The notes beneath the pieces are model-generated. The model was not told the origin of the DNA and searched no databases. It saw only the letters and a program-made list of their open reading frames with translations. This document shows, in pieces, positions 46,315-54,608 of a stretch of DNA of 64,000 nucleotides (the stretch's first letter is position 1; each line of letters begins with the position of its first letter). Made by a program: the position numbers and the translations under genes. Origin of the DNA: Acidimicrobiales bacterium (GTDB lineage: Bacteria > Actinomycetota > Acidimicrobiia > Acidimicrobiales > SZUA-35); NCBI GenBank assembly GCA_028285495.1, contig JANQPB010000044.1:310001-374000 (forward strand). The letters are read 5' to 3'.

Positions 46315-47826
46315 ATGACCCGCACGACCCGGACGAAGCACCACATCGGTCGCTATCGGATCATCGCCCCGATCGGCGCCGGCGGGTTCTCGACGGTCTA
46401 CCGGGGACTCGACGAGGAGCGCCATCGCGAGGTCGCCATCAAGGTCCTGGCCGAGAACCACAGCCTGGTTCCCGACACCCGGCGCCGGTTCATGGACGAG
46501 TACAAGCTGCGGGCCACGGTCACCAGCCCCTACATCGCCAGGATCTACGAGGTCGGCGAGACCGAGACCGGGCAGCCGTTCATGGTGTTGGAGCTGGCCG
46601 ACCGGGGCGACCTCCGCCGCCGGGTCGAGGAGATCCGCCAAGCCCACCAGGTGCTCACCCGCGACGACCTGGTGACGCTGGCCCAGCACCTGACCGAGTC
46701 GCTGACCGCCCTGCACGACGCCGACATCGTCCACCGGGACGTGTCGCCCGGCAACATCTTGATCCGCAGCCGCCCATCGTCCCGGGCCCGCCCGAGCGCG
46801 CCGACCCAGGGCCAGGTCCACCTGCTCGAACCGGGCGAGCGGCTCCTGCTGGCCGACCTCGGCCACGCCAAGGACCTGGTCAAGGCCTCCGGGTTCACCG
46901 CCGGCGGCGGCACCCAGGGCTTCGCCGCCCCCGAGCAGCGCGACGACGTCACCGTCGTCGACCATCGGGCCGACATCTTCTCGGCGACGGCGATCATCGA
47001 GTGGGCGGCCCACGACGGTTTCTACGCCGAGGGCCTCGAGCCGTTCTTCGACATCGGTCTCGCCGCCGAGCCGGACGAGCGCCACCCCAACATGGCCGAC
47101 TGGTACGAGTCGATCAGCGCCGCCCTCGACGCCGTCGACGGCGAGGGCGGTCGCCGACGGTTCCGTCGACCGCGGGGCCGGGGTCGGGCCGTGACCAAGC
47201 CGGCCGTGCCGGCGCCCGGTCCCGCTCCCATCCTCGACGAGCCGGCCGAACCGCCGGTGCGGTCGAAGCGGTGGGCCCTGATCACCGCGGCGATGGCGGC
47301 GATCACGGCGGTGGTACTCGTCGGCCTGACCGCCCTCGACCTCGGGTTGGCCGACGACACCGAGGCGGCCGAGACGGCCCCGTCGACGACCGAGGTCACC
47401 GCGGCCGGCACCGCAAGCACCGAGGCCCCGACCTCGACCGGCCCACTGGTCGTGCAGGCGCCCGGTGGCGACGGAGCGCTGCCCTACGCGGCGATCGACG
47501 AGCCGATGGAGGGCGATGTCGTCGACGGCGACCTGGTGATCGCCGGCGGCGCCTTCCACGACGGTGGCGTCGAGCGGGTCGAGCTGACCGTGCTCAACAT
47601 GAGCTCGGACGCGTTCTGGACCCCGGAGGACCCGGCGGCGCCCGAGGCCGAGCGATTCGAGGCCGAGCTCTCGGTGACCGACGACGACCCGACGTCGGGC
47701 ACCTATCGGGTCGAGCTCCCCGGCACCGCCCTGGAGGCGGGCGACTACCTGATCCAGGTCTGGGCCCGTGGCCCCGACGGGGAGAGCCCGGCCGAGCCGA
47801 CCAGCCGGCAGGTCACCGTCCGCTGA
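46315..47826 (+). CDS. Membrane Ser/Thr protein kinase (PknB-like) with extracellular domain
   Basis: The 503-aa protein has a kinase domain (residues 10-280): GAGGFSTVYRG loop, VAIKVL (Lys43), HRDVSPGN (His140, Asp142) and LADLGHAKD (Asp181, DLG in place of DFG), then GFAAPEQRDD. One transmembrane helix follows at about 320-342 (WALITAAMAAITAVVLVGLT). The outer part has a Thr/Ser stalk and a beta-sandwich-like domain of about 115 residues (IDEPMEGDVVDGDLVIAGGA, then ELTVLNMSSDAFW). It may sense an envelope signal and act on the sigma factor encoded just before it. Confidence 0.92.
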   Translation: MTRTTRTKHHIGRYRIIAPIGAGGFSTVYRGLDEERHREVAIKVLAENHSLVPDTRRRFMDEYKLRATVTSPYIARIYEVGETETGQPFMVLELADRGDLRRRVEEIRQAHQVLTRDDLVTLAQHLTESLTALHDADIVHRDVSPGNILIRSRPSSRARPSAPTQGQVHLLEPGERLLLADLGHAKDLVKASGFTAGGGTQGFAAPEQRDDVTVVDHRADIFSATAIIEWAAHDGFYAEGLEPFFDIGLAAEPDERHPNMADWYESISAALDAVDGEGGRRRFRRPRGRGRAVTKPAVPAPGPAPILDEPAEPPVRSKRWALITAAMAAITAVVLVGLTALDLGLADDTEAAETAPSTTEVTAAGTASTEAPTSTGPLVVQAPGGDGALPYAAIDEPMEGDVVDGDLVIAGGAFHDGGVERVELTVLNMSSDAFWTPEDPAAPEAERFEAELSVTDDDPTSGTYRVELPGTALEAGDYLIQVWARGPDGESPAEPTSRQVTVR

Positions 47827-47864
47827 CCGGCCGGGCCGGGGGAACCGGCGCCGCTCGCCGCCGG

Positions 47865-48953
47865 TCACCGGCCACTGCCGCGGAGCGACTCGGACCGGAC
47901 ACCCCCGTCGACGAGGATGCAGTTCACCGTGCGGTCGCCGAGCGCCCACGTCTCGGCGGTCGGCACGCTGCTGATCGACCGGATCGTCGAGCTGGCGTAG
48001 TCGCGACCGACGAAGTCCTCGAAGGTCTGACCGAAGCAGAGGTCGTCGGTCGTGTTGGTCAGTACCAGGTCGCCCGGGTACGCCTCGTCGGCGAGCCGTT
48101 GGGCCACGAAGACCTCACCCTCGTGGGGCTGGCCACAGTCGACGAGCTCGAACCACGTCTCGGTCTGGTCGAAGGTGGCCAGGCAGTCACCGGCGTCGAG
48201 GCCGAACAGCGAGACCCGACCGAAGCTGCGGAGCGGATCGAGGTCGCCCAGGCGCTCGGTGGTCGAGTCGGGGAAGACGACGTAGCAGGTGACGGTCCGC
48301 TCGCCGTCCGCCCACGTCGCCTCGCTGGGCCGCAGTACCGAGCGGTCGATCACCGTGGCGAGCGAGAGGGCGACACCGGTGAGCCGCTCGAACTCCGCGC
48401 CACAGACCTCGAGTGCGGCGTCGAGACCCTGGAACGGCGCGCCGGGGCCGCCGGGGAGGTCGACCGAGGCGTAGACCTCGATCGTGTGGGGCTGCAGGCA
48501 GTCGACCGGTTCGGCCACGGCACCGTCGATCGGGGCGGCATCGGCTCCGGTCGACGGCGGCCGGTAGCACGTGCCCGCCGGATAGTCGACCGACGGGTCG
48601 GGCGAGAGCTCGGGATCGAGATCGCTCGACTCGGGGGCCGGCGCGATCGGGGCCCCGTCGCCGTCGGGGTCGCCCGCCCCGTCGGGGCCGCCGTCGTCCG
48701 GTCCGGTGCCGGCGTCGGCGGTCTCGTCCGATGCGCCCCCGTCGCCGTCGCCCCCGGCCTCGTCGACGGCGGCCAGTTCGGATGCGGGCACCGTGCCGGA
48801 CCCGAGCGCCGGACCGTCGTCGCCGTTCCCGTCGAGTGCGGCGCAGGCGGCCGCCATGGCTGCGCCAAGGGCGAGCCAGGCGACGACGACGATCGGCCGG
48901 GCGGTCGACCCGGCGACGATGGACCGAGCCGATGCGGCGGCGGGGTTCGGCAC
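47865..48953 (-). CDS. Septum_form-family secreted protein, probable lipoprotein
   Basis: The 362-aa product starts with a signal segment ending in a lipobox-like GAAMAAAC, then an acidic disordered linker (residues 40-115) and two Cys-containing repeats of the septum-formation type: GTCYRPP to VDCLQPHTIEVYASV to VTCYVVFP, and AGDCLATF to VDCGQPHEGEVFVAQ to VNCILVDG. The PH(E)xE(V) phrase is typical for this family, found in actinobacterial envelope proteins. TAGGCT six bases before the GTG at 48953 marks a leaderless start. Convergent with the kinase gene. Confidence 0.8.
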   Translation of the reverse strand: MPNPAAASARSIVAGSTARPIVVVAWLALGAAMAAACAALDGNGDDGPALGSGTVPASELAAVDEAGGDGDGGASDETADAGTGPDDGGPDGAGDPDGDGAPIAPAPESSDLDPELSPDPSVDYPAGTCYRPPSTGADAAPIDGAVAEPVDCLQPHTIEVYASVDLPGGPGAPFQGLDAALEVCGAEFERLTGVALSLATVIDRSVLRPSEATWADGERTVTCYVVFPDSTTERLGDLDPLRSFGRVSLFGLDAGDCLATFDQTETWFELVDCGQPHEGEVFVAQRLADEAYPGDLVLTNTTDDLCFGQTFEDFVGRDYASSTIRSISSVPTAETWALGDRTVNCILVDGGVRSESLRGSGR

Positions 48954-48959
48954 CCGGCA

Positions 48960-48965
48960 AGCCTA
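48960..48965 (-). promoter_or_regulatory. -10 element of the Septum_form gene (TAGGCT, 6 nt before GTG)
   Basis: On the minus strand TAGGCT, six bases, then GTG at 48953. The same hexamer and spacing are found at the DinB-like gene. Confidence 0.45.
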
Positions 48966-49079
48966 CTGCCGGGCCGGTGGGCCCGAGGCGGCCGGCGCTG
49001 CGACGGGCCCGATGCGCCGGGGTCACCGGCGAGCGCCGTTGGGCTCGGGGTTCGGGGCGACGGCCGAGCCCGGCTCCGG

Positions 49080-50489
49080 TCAGGCCGCGGAGGCCCCCGA
49101 CGGCCTCGCCTCGAACCCGATCACCCGCTCGGCCGCAGCCATCGCCGCCAGCACCTCGCCCTCGGCGAAGTGGCGGCCGATCACCTGGAGCCCGATCGGC
49201 GTTCCGGCCTCGGTGAGCCCGGTGCAGACGGTGCCGGCCGGGTTCCTGGTCATGTTGATGCCGTAGGTGAACCGGACCCAGCCGACCTCGGCCTCGCCGT
49301 CGATCTCGCCGTCCTGGCCGAGCAGCGGCGGCTGGCCGGCGTTGGTCGGGGTCAGGATCAGCGGCGCCTGCTCGAAGGCCTCCTCGAGCCGCCAGTTGAG
49401 CTCGTAGCAGGCGTCGTGGGCTCTGGCGTGGTCGACGCCGGAAACCGTCGCCCCGTGGGTGATCTGGGGCTGGATCGATGGGCTGAGCCGGTCCCAGTCG
49501 GCGGTGCCGATCAGGTGGCCCTGGGCCTTGAACCGGGCCACGCTCCAGAGGACGAGCCAGGCGGTGACCGGGTCGTCGGGGAAGACCGTCTCGATCTCGA
49601 TCACCTCGGTGCCGGCGGCGGCCAGCGCCTGCACGGCTGCGGTGCAGGAGGCCAGCACCTCCCGGTCGACCTTGGCGAAGCCCATCGTCGGCGACCAGAT
49701 GACGCGGGCCGGCGGCTCGGCGGTGGCCACCGCGTCGACGAGCGAGCCGTCCGGCCGCGGCAGCGACAGCGGGTCTCGACCGTCCGGGCCCGACACGGCG
49801 TCGAGGGCGACGGCGGTGTCCATCGCGGTCCGGCCCATCGGGCCGTTGGTCGACAGCAGGCCGGAGCCGGGCATGGTCCGACCGGTGATCGGGACCCGGG
49901 CGGTCTCGGGCTTGAGGCCGGACAGCCCACACAGCGAGGCGGGGATGCGGATCGAACCACCGCCGTCCGAGCCGGTTCCGAGGGGGACCATGCCCGAGGC
50001 GATGGCCGCCGCCGTGCCGCCGGACGAGCCGCCGGGTGAGTGCTCGGCCGACCACGGGTTGCCGGTCGTGCCGAAGGGGAGGTTGTCGGTTGCTCCCTTG
50101 TGGCCGTACTCGGGGGTGTTGGTCTTGCCCACGATGACGGCGCCGGCGGCCCGGAGCCGGGCCACGTGGAGGGAATCGTCGGTGGCCGGCGGGTCGTCGG
50201 CGTGCAGCGCCGAGCCGAAGCTGGTGGTGAAGCCGGTGACGGCCTCCAGGTCCTTCACCCCGACCGGCACCCCGGCCAGCGGGCCGACCGTCTCGCCGTT
50301 GGCGACCCGGGCGTCGATGGCGTCGGCCTGGGCCAGGGCCGCGTCGCCGTCCCAGGCAACGAAGGCGTTGAGGGTCGGGTCGAGCGCCTCGATGCGACCG
50401 ATGGCATGCTCGGTGACCTCGCGGGCCGACTGCTGGCCTGCGTTGACCCGGGCGGCGATGTCGGCGACCGACTCGGAGAGGAAGTCCAT
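49080..50489 (-). CDS. Amidase (amidase-signature family)
   Basis: The 469-aa enzyme has the amidase-signature Ser-cisSer-Lys triad: GVPVGVKDLEAVTGF (Lys), SPGGSSGGTAAAIASGM with the cis-Ser, and GTGSDGGGSIRIPASLCG with the nucleophile. The family includes GatA, nylon-oligomer hydrolase and aryl acylamidases. Absence of gatB/gatC nearby and the sequence style argue for a stand-alone amidase rather than GatA. The ATG at 50489 starts the conserved MDFLSESVADIAARV; a longer frame extends upstream without support. Confidence 0.9.
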   Translation of the reverse strand: MDFLSESVADIAARVNAGQQSAREVTEHAIGRIEALDPTLNAFVAWDGDAALAQADAIDARVANGETVGPLAGVPVGVKDLEAVTGFTTSFGSALHADDPPATDDSLHVARLRAAGAVIVGKTNTPEYGHKGATDNLPFGTTGNPWSAEHSPGGSSGGTAAAIASGMVPLGTGSDGGGSIRIPASLCGLSGLKPETARVPITGRTMPGSGLLSTNGPMGRTAMDTAVALDAVSGPDGRDPLSLPRPDGSLVDAVATAEPPARVIWSPTMGFAKVDREVLASCTAAVQALAAAGTEVIEIETVFPDDPVTAWLVLWSVARFKAQGHLIGTADWDRLSPSIQPQITHGATVSGVDHARAHDACYELNWRLEEAFEQAPLILTPTNAGQPPLLGQDGEIDGEAEVGWVRFTYGINMTRNPAGTVCTGLTEAGTPIGLQVIGRHFAEGEVLAAMAAAERVIGFEARPSGASAA

Positions 50490-50568
50490 GGGCCGACCTT
50501 GGCACGGGCCCGTCGCCAACGCCAAGGCCCGCCGGCTGGTTGGTCGGCGCAAGCGGCGGCGCGGCCCG

Positions 50569-51663
50569 TCAGCGACCGTCCGGGCGCTCGAAGAGGTAGT
50601 GGCCGACCCCGAACTCGCGACCGCCCCGGAAGGCCCAGGTGCCGATGCTGGCGAGCAGGAACAGCCGCCACCGGTTGAGCTGCAGCTCGGGCGGGTTCGG
50701 GTCGTCACCGGTGGCGAGGGCGGCGAGGCAGCCGTCCGGGTCGGCGTCGAGGCGGTCGAGCCAGGCCTGAAGGGTGCTGGCGTAGTGGGTGCCGTCGAGC
50801 CAGTGGTGGTCGACGACGGTCAGGTGGCGTTGCTCCCGCAGGAGGAGGTCGGCCGACGGCATCGTGCCGCCGGCGAAGAACTGGCGGGCCATCCAGTCGG
50901 ACTCGGCGTCGGCGTCGAAGTGCCAGGCCAGCTGGCGATGGGCGAAGACGTGCACGAAGCAGGTGCCGCCTGGCCGGAGCCAGCCGGCGATGCGTTCGAG
51001 CAGGGCCCGATGGTTGCGGACGTGCTCGAACATCTCGACCGAGACGACCCGATCGAACGGCCGGCCGGGCGGCGGGGGCTCGAAGCGGCCGACGTCGGCG
51101 GTGATCACCGTCAGGTTGGTGAGGCGGCGGCGCTCGGCCGCGGCGTCGATGCTGGCCTTCTGGGTGGTCGAGTTCGACACGGTGACGATCTCCGCCTGCG
51201 GGAAGCGCTCGGCCAGGAACAGCGAGAGCGACCCCCAGCCGGCACCGAGCTCGAGCACGCGCTCGCCGTCGGCGATCCGGGCCCGCTCGACGGTCTGGGT
51301 GAGCGCCGCCTCCTCGGCGGCCGCCAGGTCGTCGACACCGTCGGGCCACCAGCAGCACGAGTAGCGGAGCCGGGGCCCGAGGATCCGGTGGAAGAACTCG
51401 GGTGGCACCTCGTAGTGCTGGCGGTTGGCATCGACGACGTTGGTGGTGACCGGCCCGGCGGCCCGATCGGCCAGCAGCTCGCGCTTGCGGGCCTCGGCCG
51501 CCTCCGGTCCGCCCCGTCCCTCGCTGGCCACCTTGGCCCGGAGGCGGGCATCGATCCCGGCTCGGATCACGGCGTCGGGGAGCCGACCCGCCTCGGCGGC
51601 GGCGAGCAGTCGAGCGCTGGCCTGCCGCCAACGGGGCAGCCGAACGAGTGAGTTGGGAGCCAT
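50569..51663 (-). CDS. Cyclopropane-fatty-acyl-phospholipid synthase-like methyltransferase
   Basis: The 364-aa protein matches the CFA-synthase/mycolic-acid-methyltransferase superfamily: HYEVPPEFFHRILGPRLRYSCCWW (read in parts), RVLELGAGWGSLSLFLAERF (AdoMet motif), VSNSTTQKASI, RVVSVEMFEHVRNHRALLER and GTCFVHVFAHR. The E-M-F-E-H phrase is the CFA hallmark. It likely modifies lipids or a similar acceptor; some relatives act on small molecules. Start ATG 51663 begins the conserved part. Confidence 0.88.
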   Translation of the reverse strand: MAPNSLVRLPRWRQASARLLAAAEAGRLPDAVIRAGIDARLRAKVASEGRGGPEAAEARKRELLADRAAGPVTTNVVDANRQHYEVPPEFFHRILGPRLRYSCCWWPDGVDDLAAAEEAALTQTVERARIADGERVLELGAGWGSLSLFLAERFPQAEIVTVSNSTTQKASIDAAAERRRLTNLTVITADVGRFEPPPPGRPFDRVVSVEMFEHVRNHRALLERIAGWLRPGGTCFVHVFAHRQLAWHFDADAESDWMARQFFAGGTMPSADLLLREQRHLTVVDHHWLDGTHYASTLQAWLDRLDADPDGCLAALATGDDPNPPELQLNRWRLFLLASIGTWAFRGGREFGVGHYLFERPDGR

Positions 51664-51782
51664 GGGCCATGGTGGCCCGTGCCGTCCCGAGTTCGTCGAA
51701 TCCGCGGCGGCCGACGACACCCGGTCCGCCGTCGCCACCGCCGCCGGGACTTGGCGAGCGGCTGGGGTCGGCGACGAACGGA

Positions 51783-52517
51783 TCAGGCCACGGCGGCGTC
51801 GCCCGGCAGCTCGTGGCCGCCGGGGTTGGCGCTCGGGTGGCGGCCGCGGGCGGCGGCTCCGGCGTCCCACAGCGACACGAAGGCCGCGGCCTGCGCCCGC
51901 AGCAGCGCCTCGTGGTCCAGCGTCGGCCTGGTGAGTCCGAACGCCCGCCCCCGGAGCAGGTCGAGCACGAGCGGGCGACCGAGGTGACCGTGGCCATCGG
52001 TCAGCAGCCAGACCAGCGGGTTGGCGGTTCGCTGGGTGAGGGCGAGGGCCGGGTCGGCCTTGAGGTACAGCTTGACGACGTGCGGGTCACCGTCGATCGT
52101 GACGTGCAGCTCCGGGTCGACCCGCACCTTCAGCCTGCCGGCCGTCCAGATCGTGCGCCTCGGCTGGTCGATCCACTCGACCCGGCTGCGACCGAGGAAC
52201 CGGCGGTAGTTGGCCACCGCCCGCTCGTAGAGGTGGTGGCGCTCCGGCCCGGCCAGATCGACCGCGGCGTCGAGCGGATCGGTGGCGCCGGGCGGCTCGG
52301 GCCGGGGGTCGGCCGCCAGCTGGTGGTGGGCCACGACGTGGAGCCGAAGGAGCCGCCAGTAGTCGATCGCCGGCGACGGCATGGCGTGGACCCGGCGGAT
52401 CGACTCGGCCCTGCTGCGCTTGGCCAGCGAGTCGGCCAGCACGAACGGGTAGAACTGGCTCAGCGAGACCGGCCGGGTGAGATCGGGGTCGAGACCGGAG
52501 GGTGGCGGGGTGGTCAT
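51783..52517 (-). CDS. Hypothetical protein, 244 aa
   Basis: A soluble protein beginning with MTTPPPSGLDPDLTRPVSL. The middle (HHLYERAVANYRRFLGR, RVDPELHVTIDGDPHVVKLY, LKADPALALTQRTANPLVW) looks like a compact alpha/beta domain, and the C-terminus is Ala/Gly-rich. No catalytic motif is recognised. AGGGAG lies about seven bases before the ATG at 52517. It follows the CoA-transferase gene on the same strand after 127 bp and may be cotranscribed. Confidence 0.7.
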   Translation of the reverse strand: MTTPPPSGLDPDLTRPVSLSQFYPFVLADSLAKRSRAESIRRVHAMPSPAIDYWRLLRLHVVAHHQLAADPRPEPPGATDPLDAAVDLAGPERHHLYERAVANYRRFLGRSRVEWIDQPRRTIWTAGRLKVRVDPELHVTIDGDPHVVKLYLKADPALALTQRTANPLVWLLTDGHGHLGRPLVLDLLRGRAFGLTRPTLDHEALLRAQAAAFVSLWDAGAAARGRHPSANPGGHELPGDAAVA

Positions 52518-52644
52518 GGCGGCTCCCTGGATGCTCGCTGGCTTGAGGTGGTCCCTCCAGTCTGGCGACGGGGTGTGACAGCGAGCGGGCCGCGCCCGGT
52601 CAGGCGGCGACCGGTGGTCGCCCCCGACCCCGCGGCCGGCCCGG

Positions 52645-53838
52645 CTACGGGATGACGCCGTCGGCCTTGAGCGCCTCGATCTCGTCCCAGCCGACGCCGG
52701 CCTCGGCCAGCACCAGCTCGGTGTGCTGCCCGAGCTCGGGCGACGGCTCCCGCACCGACCAGGCGGTTCCATCGAAGTCGACCGGGCTGGCCACCATCGT
52801 CGCCGTCGAGCCGTCGGCCATGGGCACGTCGACCAGGCAGCCGGCGGCCCTGGCCTGCTCGTCGTCGCCGAGCTCGTGGCTGTGGTTGACGGGCGCCCAC
52901 CACACGTCGTGGCGGTCGAAGACGTCGGCCCACTCGTGACGAGGTCTGGTGGCCAGCACCTCGTCCATGGCGGCGACCAGGTCGAGCGAGTGGTCACGTC
53001 TGGCGGCGATGTCGGCGAAGCGCGGATCGTCGGCCCACTCCGGCCGGCCGAGGGCCTCGATGACCCGCGGCCAGTGCCGGTCGCCCTCCATCCCGAGCAG
53101 CCACACCCAGCGACCGTCGCCGCAGCGGTAGCCGTTGATGAGCGGGTTCGGCGGGTCCTTCCGGGTCTGGGGCACGGTCTCGGCCCCGGTGCGGAGGTTG
53201 ACGTTGTGGTCCCACCCGAGCTGGTAGGCGCCGTTGCGGAGCAGCGACGTGGAGACCACCTGACCGTCGCCGGTGCGGGACCGGTGGAAGAGCGCCGCCG
53301 ACACCCCGCCGGCTGCGGCGAGCCCGGTCATGTGGTCGCCCATCCCGCCGCGGGGGTAGGGCAGGTCGACGCCGTCCGGCGTGATCGCCGACGCGACACC
53401 GGCCCGCCCCCACCAGGCCCCGACGTCGTAGGCGGCCCGGTCCCGCTCGTCGCCCCGCAGCCCGTACCCGCTGACATGGGCGTAGACGAGGGCGGGGTAG
53501 CGGTCGGTCAGCGCGTCCGGATCGAGGCCGAGCCTCTCCAGACCGGCAAGGCGGTAGTTGGTCACGAACACGTCGGCCGGCTGGACCAGCCGGTGCAGGA
53601 TGTCGCGCCCGGCCTCCGTCGTGAGGTCGACGGCGACGCTGCGCTTGCCCCGGTTGTCGAGCTCGAACGGGGGGTTGACCCCCTCGCCGTAGAGCCATTC
53701 GAGCGACCGGAACGGGTCACCGGCCAGCGGCTCGACCTTGACGACGTCGGCCCCCCAGTCGGCGAGGATGCCGCCGCAGCTCGGACCGGCCACCCACAGC
53801 GCCAGCTCGACGACCCGGACACCTTCCATCGGCCCCAT
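52645..53838 (-). CDS. CaiB/BaiF-family (class III) CoA-transferase
   Basis: The 397-aa protein is a class III CoA-transferase: RVVELALWVAGPSCGGILAD, VVKVEPLAGDPFR, RGKRSVAVDLTTEAGR, the active-site Asp in GGMGDHMTGLAA, and GYRCGDGRWVWL. It moves CoA between carboxylic acids through an aspartyl-CoA intermediate; typical substrates are carnitine, bile acids, formate/oxalate or methylacyl compounds. TACGCT six bases before the ATG at 53838 indicates a leaderless message and supports this start over an upstream in-frame ATG. Confidence 0.9.
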   Translation of the reverse strand: MGPMEGVRVVELALWVAGPSCGGILADWGADVVKVEPLAGDPFRSLEWLYGEGVNPPFELDNRGKRSVAVDLTTEAGRDILHRLVQPADVFVTNYRLAGLERLGLDPDALTDRYPALVYAHVSGYGLRGDERDRAAYDVGAWWGRAGVASAITPDGVDLPYPRGGMGDHMTGLAAAGGVSAALFHRSRTGDGQVVSTSLLRNGAYQLGWDHNVNLRTGAETVPQTRKDPPNPLINGYRCGDGRWVWLLGMEGDRHWPRVIEALGRPEWADDPRFADIAARRDHSLDLVAAMDEVLATRPRHEWADVFDRHDVWWAPVNHSHELGDDEQARAAGCLVDVPMADGSTATMVASPVDFDGTAWSVREPSPELGQHTELVLAEAGVGWDEIEALKADGVIP

Positions 53839-53844
53839 CGACCG

Positions 53845-53850
53845 AGCGTA
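53845..53850 (-). promoter_or_regulatory. -10 element of the CoA-transferase gene (TACGCT, 6 nt before ATG)
   Basis: Minus strand TACGCT, then CGGTCG and the ATG at 53838. Leaderless arrangement. Confidence 0.45.
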
Positions 53851-53966
53851 GGTCCCCACACCGCCGACGGAAAAGGCGGGGACCGGCCACCGATCCCGGC
53901 CGGCCGAACCCACCGGCGACCGATGCCGGGCCGGGGCCCCGACCGACTCGTGTCAGGGGGTCCGTC

Positions 53967-53972
53967 TAGGAT
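53967..53972 (+). promoter_or_regulatory. -10 element of the macrodomain gene (TAGGAT, 7 nt before GTG)
   Basis: TAGGAT is followed by CGCGAAC and the GTG at 53980. It identifies this GTG as the start within a much longer open frame. Confidence 0.5.
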
Positions 53973-53979
53973 CGCGAAC

Positions 53980-54525
53980 GTGCCCGACGCTCCGACACGG
54001 CTCTCGGTGGTCCTGGCCGACATCACCACCCTGGGCGTCGATGCCATCGTCAACGCCGCCAACTCCTCGCTGATGGGCGGCGGCGGGGTCGACGGTGCCA
54101 TCCACGCCGCCGGCGGCCCGGCGATCCTGGCCGCCTGCCGCACGATCGTCGCCGCCAACGGCCCCTGCCAGCCCGGTCACGCCGTCGCCACCGAGGCCGG
54201 CGAGCTCCCGGCCGGCCTCGTCTTCCACACGGTCGGCCCGATCTGGACCGACGACGGGGCCGACGAGCACGATCGCACGCTCGCCTCCTGCTACGCCCGC
54301 TGTCTCGACCTGGCCCGCGAGCACCACTGCCGCACGATCGCCTTCCCCAACGTCAGCACCGGGGTCTACGGCTTCCCCAAGGCCCGGGCCGCCCGGGTGG
54401 CCGTCGAGGCCACGGCCGGGTGGCTCGGCCGGGTCGACGATCACCGGCTCGGCGAGGTCGTGTTCTGCTGCTTCGGTCGCGACAACCTCCACCTCTACCA
54501 GCAGCTGCTGGCCGAGCAGCGCTGA
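53980..54525 (+). CDS. Macrodomain protein (O-acetyl-ADP-ribose deacetylase-like)
   Basis: The 181-aa protein consists of one macrodomain of the YmdB/MacroD type: VVLADITTLGVDAIVNAANS, SLMGGGGVDGAIHAAGGPAI (catalytic loop), GHAVATEAGELPAGLVFHTVG (read in parts) and AFPNVSTGVYGFPKARAA (second loop). Such enzymes remove ADP-ribose from acidic residues or deacetylate O-acetyl-ADP-ribose made by sirtuins. The upstream open frame is a shadow of the CoA-transferase gene on the other strand. Confidence 0.92.
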   Translation: MPDAPTRLSVVLADITTLGVDAIVNAANSSLMGGGGVDGAIHAAGGPAILAACRTIVAANGPCQPGHAVATEAGELPAGLVFHTVGPIWTDDGADEHDRTLASCYARCLDLAREHHCRTIAFPNVSTGVYGFPKARAARVAVEATAGWLGRVDDHRLGEVVFCCFGRDNLHLYQQLLAEQR

Positions 54526-54608
54526 CGGCGCCGTCGCGCCACCGGGGGTCGCCGGCCGAGCCGTCGCCCGAGCTGGTGGGACCGGTCCCGGGCGGGCAAA
54601 GATGGACC

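Noticed and set aside
49080..50489. Amidase considered as GatA of the aspartyl/glutamyl-tRNA amidotransferase
   Set aside because: No gatB or gatC beside it, and the sequence resembles stand-alone amidases.
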